Below, one piece after another: positions 24,668-33,951 of a stretch of DNA of 40,864 nucleotides (positions are counted from its first letter, which is position 1; each line of letters opens with the position of its first letter). The notes beneath the pieces were generated by a model. The model saw only the letters and a program-made list of their open reading frames with translations. It did not search any database and was not told the origin of the DNA. Location of the stretch: assembly GCA_027972325.1 (NCBI GenBank), contig JAPMOS010000252.1, forward strand, positions 1-40,864. The letters run 5' to 3'. The position numbers were made by a program, and so were the translations under genes. The DNA comes from Paratrimastix pyriformis (Eukaryota > Preaxostyla > Paratrimastigidae).

Positions 24668-25492
24668 TCAGTTACGTGTGAACTTACAGTTCATACCATT
24701 TGATTGAATGTCTAAGTTTCCAGAAGTCACTGATTTGACAGAGTTTGCTAATACAGTGTTTGCAGAGAGATTGTTTACTTTAGTGTCACCACTTGCATTT
24801 CTAAGAACAATAGTGGAGGCAGAACTTGCATCAGTAGCAGTTGTAGCAGAGTTAGCTATTTTTCCAGCGGTGCTAATAGTGTTAAGTTTAGAATCATTAA
24901 TTGTGCCATCAGTGATATCTGAATTGATCAAAGTTGATGAGGACATATTTCCAGAGGCATCACAATGAACCAATCCAGCAGTTGTAAAAGAGGTAATTTG
25001 TGCATTGGTTGCAGTGACTTTTCCTGAAGCCATAAGTACATTATTAACTGAAGTGCCATTACCGGCAGTCATTTCTGTGATGGTGTTGTATTTAGCAGTG
25101 GTTGATTCATTTGCAGCAGAATTCTTCCAGCATTGAGAAGTAGCATCATAAAGCAGTATTTGTTTATCAACAAGTCCAGTTGACACATCAACATTAGACA
25201 GTTGTCCAATTGACATGTCAGGAATAGGTGCAGAAGGCAAAATGACATCACTATTGAATTTGACGAGTCCATTAAATGTAGTTTCACCATTGACTGTATG
25301 AGTGCCGCCATTGATTGTAAGATTGTTTCCTAACACTGTTTCTCCATCAATAGTTACATCTTTCTTTAATACAGCATCACATCTAAGTTCAAGAGGATTT
25401 TCGTTCTGAGTTTCGACAGCGACTCTATCGTAACCAAAAGTGTTAGCGAGAGAGATTCTGTCAGTAAAGATGACTTTCTTTTGTGGTTCCAT
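24668..25492 (-). pseudogene. Fibre-like protein, N-terminal part, Polinton B
   Basis: Starts MEPQKKVIFTDRISLANTFG. LELRCDAVLKKDVTIDGETV and LGNNLTINGGTHTVNGETTF form a strand-rich repeat typical of beta-helical or trimeric fibres (N-L-I-G-x-T pattern). DMSIGQLSNVDVSTGLVDKQ resembles the attachment domains in tail-fibre N-termini, followed by Ser/Thr/Asn/Ala-rich strands (VLRNASGDTKVNNLSANTVL). No S74 domain is seen in this copy, unlike the copies in A and C; the relation of the two genes is unproven. The upstream region TTTTTCTATTGCGGTTATAT fits the shared promoter type. Confidence 0.6.
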
Positions 25493-25555
25493 CTATATAA
25501 CCGCAATAGAAAAATACAAAATGCATGAAAATATTAAGGTCAGTTGACAATAAGT

Positions 25556-25960
25556 TTATAGCTTAGAGAGGATGTAAGGACGAATCATGTCACCGCCAAT
25601 TACAGAGCAAATTACACCTACATAACGATTGAGCAGACTCACATCAAGTTTTGAACCGAATGCAAAACGAAGAGCCAGATACACAGCCATTGACATGCCA
25701 CCATCAACGAGAGCATTCTTTAGCATGGTTGAGTCGAATGATAATCCAGCCATCAGGTCTCTTCCATCGAGGAGATTTTGTAGAATAGGAGCCACAATTG
25801 TAAGTCCACCAGCTCCAGCCAGCCCGACATTTAGATAGTCAGCATAATCACTCCGCAGTGACAGAGTTTTAGTGATAAGCCAATACAATGAGACACCACT
25901 GATTGATTTGATGGTGATGTCTTTTAGGTCAATTGCAGATTTACTGTCAGATGTAGCCAT
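25556..25960 (-). CDS. Small membrane protein of Polinton B, 134 residues
   Basis: I take the start MATSDSKSAIDLKDITIKSI at 25960 over the longer frame from 26026, because TTTTTTTATCCATGAATAGT, a variant of the shared promoter-like motif, lies directly before it. Hydrophobic segments: VSLYWLITKTLSL, YLNVGLAGAGGLTIVAPILQ, GGMSMAVYLALRFAFG and NRYVGVICSVIGG, so three to four membrane passes are likely. Virophages and Polintons commonly encode small membrane proteins of unknown role next to capsid genes; a virion-membrane or release role is only a guess. Frame is open. Confidence 0.5.
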   Translation of the reverse strand: MATSDSKSAIDLKDITIKSISGVSLYWLITKTLSLRSDYADYLNVGLAGAGGLTIVAPILQNLLDGRDLMAGLSFDSTMLKNALVDGGMSMAVYLALRFAFGSKLDVSLLNRYVGVICSVIGGDMIRPYILSKL

Positions 25961-26038
25961 GGATGATTTAATACTATTCATGGATAAAAAAATTAGGGAC
26001 AAATAAGAATTAGGAGAAGAAGACATACTTAGTGGTGA

Positions 26039-27040
26039 TTAGAAGAAGACATCCGATTCCGATGTAGCCGAACGTGGTAATACAGTTTGTGACGCGGGTG
26101 AGTTTTTTTGGATCGTGTCGAGGGTTTCTTTTGCTTTAACCACAACAGACTTGGTTGCTTTTATGTTAGAACTCACTTGTCCGAGTAAATTGCCACCGAG
26201 AATCATCATTAATTGGTACTTAGGTTGCATCATCTTAGACTTTAATAAGCCTTCCATATCACCATTCTTAATCATTTCATCGAGGCATTTTTGAATCTCC
26301 TCTTGAGAACATTCCAATGAGTCACGATAACCATGAAGGTATTTAGGCATTATCTTTTCAGTTATATCAGCAGTCTTTAGAAGCATTTCAGTTATATGTT
26401 TGCTACTGTGAAAGGATTCATCCATTTTTGCATCGACAACTTTAAAGAGGTCAATTTTGAATTGCATCAGTTCATCATCAGACATTGCAGCGAAGAATGC
26501 CACATTGTATTTTTCTTGGTCCATACCGAGTTGGTTAGTCAGTACGAGCAGCTCATTGATGTCGTTTTCACGTTTGAGTGAAATCTTTGCCTTCTTAGGT
26601 TTCTTTGGAGGCTTAGGGAAATGAATTGCACGAGGTGCTCTTGGACGAGCTTTGAGTGCTTGTTTTGCTTGTTCCTGTTGTTGTTCGAATTCTTCTACAG
26701 CCTGTTGCATGAGTTTTTGTTCAGTTTCAACTTGTTCTTTTGTCTTAAACACAATTTTACCATCAGGTCTTTCATTGTGTAGTTGGTCTTTACGAAGAAG
26801 GAAGTCCATATTATCAATCAGTTCATCCGACGATTTTTCCTTAGACTCATCTTTAGACTCATCTTTTGAGTCATCATCAGACTCATCAATATCAGTATTT
26901 GATTCAACTGAGGCATCATCATCATTGACACTTTGAGAATCTTCACTATTTTCATCATCTCCATAAGGTATAGATATTTCACTCGATGAAGAGACAAAAG
27001 ACTGTAAATCCTCATCAGATTCAGATACACTGTCAGACAT
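26039..27040 (-). CDS. Acidic N-terminal, helical C-terminal Polinton protein, 333 residues
   Basis: Residues 1-75 are extremely acidic and Ser-rich (MSDSVSESDEDLQSFVSSSS, then DESDDDSKDESKDESKEKSS), like the highly charged domains of nuclear DNA-mimic or chromatin-binding proteins. Residues about 100-130 are a Gln/Glu coiled-coil segment. A basic-Pro linker follows (KARPRAPRAIHFPKPPKKPK), then helices (ENDINELLVLTNQLGMDQEK; SDDELMQFKIDLFKVVDAKM) and MMILGGNLLGQVSSN, possibly membrane-associated. No family recognised. It diverges from the packaging ATPase across a 66-bp promoter region. Position suggests a virion-assembly or core protein; that is inference. Confidence 0.5.
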   Translation of the reverse strand: MSDSVSESDEDLQSFVSSSSEISIPYGDDENSEDSQSVNDDDASVESNTDIDESDDDSKDESKDESKEKSSDELIDNMDFLLRKDQLHNERPDGKIVFKTKEQVETEQKLMQQAVEEFEQQQEQAKQALKARPRAPRAIHFPKPPKKPKKAKISLKRENDINELLVLTNQLGMDQEKYNVAFFAAMSDDELMQFKIDLFKVVDAKMDESFHSSKHITEMLLKTADITEKIMPKYLHGYRDSLECSQEEIQKCLDEMIKNGDMEGLLKSKMMQPKYQLMMILGGNLLGQVSSNIKATKSVVVKAKETLDTIQKNSPASQTVLPRSATSESDVFF

Positions 27041-27106
27041 ATTAGTTAACTAATACAGTTCACACACAAAATATTTTTTCTATATAGATTATAGTTACAA
27101 TTCAAA
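27041..27106. promoter_or_regulatory. 66-bp divergent promoter with palindromic TCTATATAGA
   Basis: The palindrome TCTATATAGA (27079-27088) follows a T-run on the plus strand and an ATAATCTATATAG on the minus strand, so it could serve both the acidic-protein gene and the ATPase gene. It contains the TCTA core on both strands. Confidence 0.45.
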
Positions 27107-28180
27107 ATGTTGTCTGAATCAGTTAAGGCAAAGAATGGTGAAACCATTCATTCGAATGTCCATAAGGATATGGACATTACAGTATATAAGTGTCCTGAGT
27201 GTGGGAAAGAATATAAGAGTGAGAAGTGGCTTAAGAAGCATAAATGTGCTCCTCCAAAAGAGAAGAAAGAGAAGAAAGAGAAGGTAACTAAAGATAAGAA
27301 AGAGAAGAAATTGAAGAAGGCGGAAGTAGAAGAGCAGAAAGTTGAAGAAGATGAGCAAATTGAGCAGAAGCAAGTTGTTTTCATACCACCTGAAGTAAAA
27401 GAAGATGATGCAAGCATTGTTAAGGTAGGTAATGTCAAAATGCCTAAGTTCAGTTCATTAGAGATTGTAGATAGGTTCAAAAACAAGAAAGAGCCTTTTA
27501 TTTCACTACACTATGGCATGAAGGAGAGTGGCAAAACGACATCAGTTCTCTCCATTATAAAGCAGATACGAAGTGAGATCGACAAGATCTACCTATTTAC
27601 AGTTGCACAAGACAATAAAGACAGATATCAGAAAGAGTTAGGGAACATTCCAGATGACAGATGCTTTGGAGGCTTTGACGACGAGGAGACACCATTGTTC
27701 ATTGAGAAGCTGATCAAGTTCCAAGAGAAGACAAAAGGCAAGAAGTCAGTCTTATTGATATTTGACGATATCTTAGATGGCAACAACAAGTTACACCAAA
27801 GTAATATTTTAGGCAGTCTGTTTTGCAATCACAGAAGATACAACATCTCAGTCATTCTGACGACACAAATACCAACAGGTATATCACCAAGAACAAGGCA
27901 GAACACCAATTACTGTTTTGTCCATTACACCAAGAATGACTCAGTGAAAGACATGATTTATCATGATTATATGTCGTGTATGAAGAAGGCAGATTTCTTA
28001 GAACTATTCGAGAAAGTGACAGCAGACCACAACATTTTGGTGATCAAGCCTTTGTTACATGACAATTACCTTAACCTTTACAATGCCTTTTGGGATACCT
28101 CCAAAACTCAAAAAGATTACAGATCCAAGGTGAAAAAGGCGGAAGAGCATTGGGACCAGAAGGCAGTAAACACCAAATAG
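27107..28180 (+). CDS. ATP: A32-like DNA-packaging ATPase with N-terminal zinc finger, Polinton B
   Basis: 357 residues with an open frame. Residues 28-48 form a C2H2-type finger (YKCPECGKEYKSEKWLKKHK, then C), followed by a Lys/Glu-rich linker of about 40 residues. The FtsK/HerA-type ATPase core has Walker A GMKESGKTT, Walker B SVLLIFDDILDG and a sensor-like VILTTQIPTGISPRTRQN with a likely arginine finger. The family pumps DNA into capsids. The extra zinc finger could help recognise the terminal repeat during packaging; that is speculation. It is the best-preserved core gene of the element and lies directly before the capsid-like gene. Confidence 0.85.
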   Translation: MLSESVKAKNGETIHSNVHKDMDITVYKCPECGKEYKSEKWLKKHKCAPPKEKKEKKEKVTKDKKEKKLKKAEVEEQKVEEDEQIEQKQVVFIPPEVKEDDASIVKVGNVKMPKFSSLEIVDRFKNKKEPFISLHYGMKESGKTTSVLSIIKQIRSEIDKIYLFTVAQDNKDRYQKELGNIPDDRCFGGFDDEETPLFIEKLIKFQEKTKGKKSVLLIFDDILDGNNKLHQSNILGSLFCNHRRYNISVILTTQIPTGISPRTRQNTNYCFVHYTKNDSVKDMIYHDYMSCMKKADFLELFEKVTADHNILVIKPLLHDNYLNLYNAFWDTSKTQKDYRSKVKKAEEHWDQKAVNTK

Positions 28181-28238
28181 GCATAATTTTAATAATTTGA
28201 GTATTTTTTTATCTTAGTATGATATTGATTATCACACT

Positions 28239-29165
28239 ATGGCAACGGCAATTATTCTAAAGTCGCACACCACACAGAACTCAGACCTCGAAAGGAATGC
28301 AATCAAAATCAATGAGTTTACAGATGACAAAACCACTAAGATACGCAAGCCTAAGATTGTAACGGATCCGGTAGTAATCAAACCTAACCGGCAAATCATT
28401 TGGAAGTGTCGCACAGTTTGACATTAATAAATACAGCGGACTACTCTCAGGTAATGACATACACCTACACATCAGACTCGGAGCTACTACAGCATCAGCC
28501 GGCACGGTGACTTACGTAGGTGGATACATGATGAAGCTCATCAAATCCCTTAAGTTTAAGCACCAAGGACGTGAAATATACAAGTTGGACAGTGCAGGTA
28601 TATATCAATATTACCAGCGTGCCATACAGGAACGCAAATCAGTGATGATGCAGAACGCACGTATTGGAGCAACCGGCACAGACATTGATCCATCGCAACA
28701 ACAGGAAGGACTGATTTACATACCAAATCCATTCATTGACTTTAACCCTCTACGGCTCGACATCTTACAAGCAAATCCCTATTTTGAAGTAGAAATTGCC
28801 CCTCTATCAGAAATTGCATCATCTTCCACAGTTGGAGCTACATTAACCAACACTTTTCTCGATGTTGAACTCGTAGCTAACTACATGACAATGCATGAAG
28901 ATGAGAAGAAGGCAATTCTACGAAGCAGTATGGATGAAGCAGGAATGGTTACAGTACAGAATGAATTCGTTGATTCAACCAAGTATCTAATCTCACAAGG
29001 TGCCTCGATAACATGTGACCTACCATTTGATGAAGTTGAGTATTTGTCGATGTATCTGTCTGATGACACGACAGGAGCACCATTCACCGGAACACATAGC
29101 AGGTCACTTAAGCTAAACGCGAGAATTTCGCTTAAAAATGAAAACGTGATACATGAAATCAAATC
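28239..29165 (+). pseudogene. MCP: Candidate major capsid protein (double jelly-roll type), Polinton B
   Basis: Located immediately after the ATPase, where virophages and Polintons often keep capsid genes. Protein-like segments: ATAIILKSHTTQNSDLERN, YVGGYMMKLIKSLKFKHQGR, YKLDSAGIYQYYQRAIQERK, YIPNPFIDFNPLRLDILQAN and KLNARISLKN. The strand-rich, Pro/Phe/Asp-containing pattern and length fit a jelly-roll capsid, but the identification rests on position and composition, not on a search. Promoter-like TTTTTTTATCTTAGTATGAT lies upstream. The locus is broken and its homology ends with the element near 29165. Confidence 0.5.
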
Positions 29166-29235
29166 GCGGTTTCAAGCGCGGAATCGAACCCATATGGGTC
29201 CTGGACAACCCATAAAAACTCCGCGCGATTTTCTA
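29160..29235. repeat. GC-rich palindromic stretch at the right border of Polinton B
   Basis: Plus strand: AAATCGCGG near 29161 pairs with CCGCGCGATTTT near 29221; GCGCGGA pairs with TCCGCGC; and an inner ACCCATA pairs with TATGGGT. This makes a potential three-stem hairpin exactly at the AT-rich to GC-rich transition. Confidence 0.5.
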
Positions 29236-29290
29236 TGGGCGGTTCGGCCGGGGTGATAGCCACTTGCTTGTGCTAAACGCGATCTACGTA

Positions 29291-29320
29291 CAGTACCTCT
29301 CATAAATAGCGGCGGAAAAC
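29291..29320 (+). repeat. Left terminal inverted repeat of the Tc1-type element
   Basis: 30 bp, identical in inverse to 30512-30541. Confidence 0.95.
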
Positions 29321-29459
29321 AAAGTGCCCCCCTCCCCGATCCCAGTGCGCGCCCGGGCTGGGGCGGACTGCAGGGTGCAGAGAAGTGACCAACATTTTGA
29401 GATCCCATCATTTTGTTGCTGGCCTGTGGCTTCAAGGGGCGGCTCGGTGGGGGGGAAGA

Positions 29460-30422
29460 ATGACCAAGAAAATGGACGAGCAAACCCGCCTCCTCAGACG
29501 CCAAGGCAAGACCACCAGCCGGATTGCCCGGCTGCAGCAGCGCAGTGAGACATCTGTTCGTCGGGCACTGAGCCGCTCCCCATCCGCCAAACCGGGAGCC
29601 CGGGGGAGACCACGAAAGCATTCTCGCCCGGACGACCAGGCCATCATCCGACGTGCAAAGCGCCACAGAACGGAGAGTCTGCCCAAATTGGCCCGCTGGG
29701 CACGCAAGAAGAGGACCATCCGCATCAGCCCACAGACAGTCTCCCGGGTCATCCTTGGCGCTGGCCTGCAATCGAAGTGGCAAACCAAAAAACCCCTCCT
29801 CACCGAGGCCCACCGACAAAAACGTCTCGCGTTTGCCCGAACCGAGAAGGATCGCGACTGGTCCAAGGTGGTCTTCCTGGACGAGACAACCTTCACCACA
29901 GGCCCACGCAAACACCGTGTTCGCGCGGGCCGGAACGAGTTCGTGCCGTTGCCCACCATCAAGCATCCCCCCAAAGTCCATGTCTGGGGCGGGGTCAGTG
30001 CCAAGGGGAAAACGAAGGTGTTCATCTTCACCGAAAACCTGGACGCCGCCCTCTACACGCGCATCCTGAACGAGGCCTTGCTCCCCTCTCTTCGCGCCCT
30101 GGGTCGGGGTGCCGGGCCCATCCAGCAGGACAACGATCCGAAGCACAATGCAAAAGTGTGTCTGAAAGTGCTGACCGACCATCACATCAGCCGTGTGCTT
30201 CAGCCACCCCAGAGCCCCGACCTCAACCCACTGGAGAACGTCTGGAACACCCTCAAGGACCGTGTGGCAGAGCACAACCCCGGATCTGCCCAGCAGCTGC
30301 GGAGGTGGATCCAATTTGAGTGGGACAAAATGCGAAATGCCGATTTTCTGTCATCGGTTTTGAGTATGCCCCAAAGATGCCAAGCGGTCATCGACGCCCA
30401 GGGCGGCCCCACCCGATATTAA
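29460..30422 (+). CDS. Tc1-type transposase, DD34E, intact
   Basis: 320 residues from MTKKMDEQTRLLRRQGKTTS; the same frame is open from 29385 (345 residues), but the extra 25 residues look less conserved. The N-terminal paired-type helix-turn-helix (about residues 5-110) includes SRIARLQQRSETSVRRAL and ISPQTVSRVILGAGLQSK. Catalytic acids are Asp141 (VFLDETTF), Asp224 (QQDNDPKHN) and Glu259 (SPDLNPLENVWNTLK), giving exactly 34 residues between the last two, as in Tc1. KVHVWGGVSAKGK and the Tc1 PP-S-D-NP-E motif are present. The C-terminus ends at TAA at 30420-30422. No break seen, so it may encode an active enzyme. Confidence 0.95.
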   Translation: MTKKMDEQTRLLRRQGKTTSRIARLQQRSETSVRRALSRSPSAKPGARGRPRKHSRPDDQAIIRRAKRHRTESLPKLARWARKKRTIRISPQTVSRVILGAGLQSKWQTKKPLLTEAHRQKRLAFARTEKDRDWSKVVFLDETTFTTGPRKHRVRAGRNEFVPLPTIKHPPKVHVWGGVSAKGKTKVFIFTENLDAALYTRILNEALLPSLRALGRGAGPIQQDNDPKHNAKVCLKVLTDHHISRVLQPPQSPDLNPLENVWNTLKDRVAEHNPGSAQQLRRWIQFEWDKMRNADFLSSVLSMPQRCQAVIDAQGGPTRY

Positions 30423-30511
30423 TCCATATGAGTAAATGTCAGTGAATTCTCCGAACACGGTGCCATGGGGCTTCCCCCCCCGACGGTTCCTTGGGGGTCA
30501 AACGGGACTGG

Positions 30512-30541
30512 GTTTTCCGCCGCTATTTATGAGAGGTACTG
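30512..30541 (-). repeat. Right terminal inverted repeat of the Tc1-type element
   Basis: 30 bp, perfect inverse of 29291-29320, followed by TA. Confidence 0.95.
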
Positions 30542-30543
30542 TA

Positions 30544-31010
30544 ACATGACGGATCCTGATCGCGGTGTCATCGCGGTGGCCGATCTGGCTTGCGGAAACC
30601 CCGGCCCCATGGTGGGGGCCCCCTGGGCGCGTATCGGGGTTCCATCCCCGCCGGTTATGGGACGGGTAATAGCCGCACAAGTTTGTATAGGCCGAAAACG
30701 CGTTTTGCCCCGAAACGACCCCAGGAAAATTTTTGCGAGGGTGCACTCGAATGACGACTCAGATTTTGATAATTCAAATTCAAGAATTTAATCGGGGTCG
30801 GGGTCGACCGTTCCTCCCCACCCGGCCCCTTGGTCCCTTTTCCCGCCCTCTGCCCTGGCCCCCTGGCCTCTGCCCTTCGGCCTGGCCTTGAACATCTGGC
30901 TGGTCCCATGGCCCCCTCGCCTTCGGGCCCGGCCCCAGCCCGCCCAGCCCTGGCCTGTGTCTGTGTGCGCGTGACATCCGTCTTGTTTCAGTGTGCGCCC
31001 ATTCTATTCC
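30544..31010. other. GC-rich DNA, no gene supported
   Basis: No frame with protein-like composition; a CCTGGCCC-rich stretch occupies 30840-30960. Confidence 0.4.
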
Positions 31011-31620
31011 AAGAACACCTCCAGCGTTATGGGGGGCGGGGGGGTGAGGGGGAGGTGAGGGGAGGTGAGGGGAGGTGAGGGAGAGGAGCGAGGGGTGTGG
31101 CACTGGGGTCCGTGCCATCCCGGTCGGCCCCACCGGGGAGCCGCCGCGGTCGCCCGTCCTGGGGTGGGAGCCACCACGAGAGAGAGACAGGAGCTTCCTG
31201 TAGGGGAGGGGTGGGCCGGACAGGGGGCCCTCCACAGCGGACGGTCAGCCGAAAAATTGTCCCGCCGTGAGGTGGCTGATGGGAAGTGGAGGTGGATGGA
31301 TGGGAGGGGCGGTGGACAGATGGGAGGGGTGGATGGATGGCTGGCGGAGGGGTGGCTGTGGATGTGGATGGATGGGAGGGAAGGGACGGATGGGAGAGGT
31401 GGGAGGTGGAGGTGGACGGGGCAGGTGGGGCCCGCTGGATGGGTGTGAGCGGAGAGAGCACTAGGGGAGGGAGAGTAGGCGAGGGAGGGAGATGAGGGAA
31501 AGCACGGGAGAGGACGGGTGATGGAGAGCATGGGAGAGGACGGGTGGGGTGAGGAGAGCATGAGAGAGTGAAGGGGTGAGGGCGAGTGGGGAGAGTGAGC
31601 ACCGCCGGATGTTCGCGTTC
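31011..31620. repeat. G-rich GGTGAGGGGA and GGATGGGAGG repeats
   Basis: Short tandem units at 31030-31085 (GGTGAGGGGA), 31286-31440 (GATGGATGGGAGGGG-type) and 31480-31590 (GGGAGAGGACGGGTG and GAGAGCATG). Frames here are repeat translation. The G-runs could form quadruplexes. Confidence 0.7.
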
Positions 31621-32013
31621 TGCTGCCAACCAGCCGCACGGCGCCGCGTGCGGAACAAAGTGGATGGGTGGGGCGAGGGGACGGAGTGAGGAGAAGGAAA
31701 AGAAGAGGAGGAGTGGTACTACCGACCAGTGGCGAAGACATCCACAGGAGGGTGTGGGTCGGTGCGGTAGTCGTTTGGCGCGTAGGGCATTGTGTGTGTG
31801 TGTGGGGGGGATGAGGTGTTGAGGTCTGCAGGGTGACGTCGGCAGGAGGTGAGGTAGACAGGGGTCTGAGGTGGACAGGCAGGAGGGTGAGATCGACGGC
31901 AGGTGGGCTACATGGGTGATGTGCAGGGGGGGGGGGGGGGGGGGTCGAGAGGGGGGTCTTGGGATCCAGACCGGAGGACGATGACCAGGATGCCCGCCGC
32001 AAAATCGGTGGTG
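31621..32013. other. Mostly G-rich DNA, no gene supported
   Basis: Includes a short TGTGTGTGTG (31793) and a run of about 15 G at 31928. No convincing coding segment. Confidence 0.4.
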
Positions 32014-32014
32014 G

Positions 32015-32087
<73 letters not shown>

Positions 32088-32120
32088 ATCATCATCATCA
32101 TCCAATCATCATCATCATCC

Positions 32121-32219
<99 letters not shown>

Positions 32220-32244
32220 ATCAGCATCATCATCATCCAATCAG

Positions 32245-32323
<79 letters not shown>

Positions 32324-32360
32324 GTCATCATCAACATCAACATCAACATCAACATCATCC

Positions 32361-32396
<36 letters not shown>

Positions 32397-32403
32397 ATCA
32401 TCC

Positions 32404-32484
<81 letters not shown>

Positions 32485-32634
32485 ATCATCATCCAATCAT
32501 CATCATCATCCAATCATCATCATCAACATCATCATCATCATCATCATCCAATCATCATCCAATCATCATCCAATCATCATCATCATCCAATCATCATCAT
32601 CATCATCATCCAATCATCATCATCATCATCATCC

Positions 32635-32699
<65 letters not shown>
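32014..32699. repeat. (ATC)n microsatellite with CCAATC interruptions
   Basis: About 686 bp of TCA/ATC units, interrupted by CCAATC blocks and a short CAACAT patch near 32335-32355. All frames read poly-His, poly-Ser, poly-Ile or poly-Asp, and none is a gene. Confidence 0.95.
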
Positions 32700-32995
32700 G
32701 AGAGACATGCGGCTCGGCATCGAAGTGGACCGCCGAGGGGTGGATACAGGGCTGGGCGACCGCCGCGTCGGGGGATGTGAGGCCTGGCAGGGGCGGACCG
32801 CTTGATGGTCAGGGCGGCATCTGAGTGGGCCACCTTGGCGAGAGGGCCGCGGTGGCGGCCTGCAGGGTCCCGATGAGGCCCTCGCACGCAGCCGATCCAC
32901 GGCCCGCTGGGGTGAGGGAACCGACAAGGTGCCAATGACAAAGAGCGGATCAGACGCACGCCGCTCTGGCCTCACTTCGTGTTTCCCTGGGGGGG

Positions 32996-33230
32996 GGGAG
33001 GTTGAGGCGGGGTCGGACCCGCTCCTCGAGGTCGGCGGCCGGCGACCGAGAGGCGGCCTTCGAGGTCGCGGCACCGGTCGGCGGCATCGGAGGCGGCCTG
33101 CTCGCGCTGGGCGAGCTCTTCCACCAGCTGCTGCATCTGGAAGGCGGCGATGACGCGGTTCTTCAGGCGCTCCTGCTGCGGGTCGGCCGGCGCCGGCTGC
33201 CCCAACCCGGGGCGAGGCAGCCGTCGCGGC
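32996..33230 (-). CDS. Candidate host exon with coiled-coil peptide
   Basis: Minus-strand frame with QQERLKNRVIAAFQMQQLVE followed by ELAQREQAASDAADRCRDLE. The composition (charged, heptad-like, few Pro) is strikingly different from the Pro/Arg-rich shadows around it and predicts a helix or coiled coil. Exon borders are not clear; a C/G-run occurs on the upstream side near 33240. The gene and its other exons are not identified. Confidence 0.35.
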
Positions 33231-33951
33231 CATCCCAAACCCCCCCCCCCCCCGGTCGTCGCCACCTCACATGGCCCCTTGTCGGCGCCGGGGCGGCCCG
33301 TGGGGCGAAGAGGGTCGTGTTGAACCGGGCACCGCCACCGCCCCTGGGGTGCAGGCAGATGCGGCCGAGGCAGAGGCGGAGGCAGGCAGAGGGACGATGA
33401 GATGAGGTGGTCGACACACGGCAACGGAACCTGGGGGAGGGTGACCGAGGCGGGTGAGGGCGGGCGCCATCCAGCGCAACTCCACCCCCAGATCCCGCCC
33501 GATGATGCACACGGAAGATGGACCTAGGTGGTAAGCCGGGTACCAGCCCGGTGGGGGCCGGCGACCGGGGCGAGAGCCCCCCCATCCCGCCTGCGCCCCT
33601 GCCCGGGGTGTGGGCGAGGCTCTCGCGGGTGAGGCCGACAGCAGCCCCGAATCGAGCGGGGGAGAGCCACTCCTCCACCCCGGATGGCGGGGGATAGCCG
33701 CCCGTGGGGGGTTGAGGCTGACTGGTCGGGCTCCGGGAGAGAGCCGCACCAGGCGTGTCTGGGCGGGGGTACACGATGGTGGGGGCGGTGATCGCCCCGG
33801 GGCGATGGGACCATGGGGGCGCGCGGGGAGGCAGGCAGCCCCTGGGGGGGAGCGGGCCGGGGATGGGCCGGCTGAGGGGCGCGGAAGAAGAGCCGCACCG
33901 AAGCAGCGGAGCCCGAGGGGGAAGGTGGCCAGTGCCGTTGGGAAGTTGGGG
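33231..33951. other. GC-rich DNA, mostly unresolved
   Basis: The minus strand shows one protein-like piece (YHLGPSSVCIIGRDLGVELR, about 33475-33535) that may be another exon of the gene at 32996-33230. Otherwise all frames are Pro/Arg/Ala-rich shadows. Confidence 0.25.

Larger units (their letters stand above)
10975..29165 (+). mobile_element. Polinton/Maverick-type element B with two nested insertions
   Basis: Starts at 10975 with AGTAGTTATA. Contents in order: terminal repeat, small ORF, integrase (minus), small ORF, polymerase B, coiled-coil ORF, GIY-YIG nuclease, fibre-like protein (minus), membrane protein (minus), acidic protein (minus), packaging ATPase, capsid-like gene. This combination of integrase, protein-primed polymerase, A32-type ATPase and capsid defines Polintons. 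Two foreign elements are nested within (16233-17697 and about 18904-23027). Polinton homology stops near 29165 with no terminal repeat there. It is a fossil with roughly ten breaks, some possibly assembly error. I saw no adenovirus-type protease. Similarity of its terminal repeat to A and C suggests related, not ancient, insertions. Confidence 0.9.
29291..30541 (+). mobile_element. Tc1-type (Tc1/mariner) DNA transposon, whole-looking
   Basis: Perfect 30-bp inverted repeats starting CAGTACCTCTCATAAATAGC at 29291-29320 and 30512-30541, flanked by TA on each side (29289-29290, 30542-30543). A TA target duplication is the rule for Tc1/mariner. The element is 1251 bp and carries one open transposase gene. 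Perfect ends and an open frame suggest a recent insertion. It lies in the GC-rich DNA beside the right border of Polinton B. Confidence 0.95.

Noticed and set aside
29160-29235. Possible tRNA (GGGTTCGATTCC on the minus strand)
   Set aside because: The T-arm stem does not pair and no anticodon arm can be drawn; the segment folds as a simple nested hairpin.
29172-30314. 380-residue minus-strand frame over the Tc1 element
   Set aside because: Shadow of the well-supported transposase on the plus strand.
31903-32805. 300-residue frames of Ile, His and Ser over (ATC)n, and poly-Asp on the other strand
   Set aside because: Microsatellite translation; only the flanks contain unique sequence.
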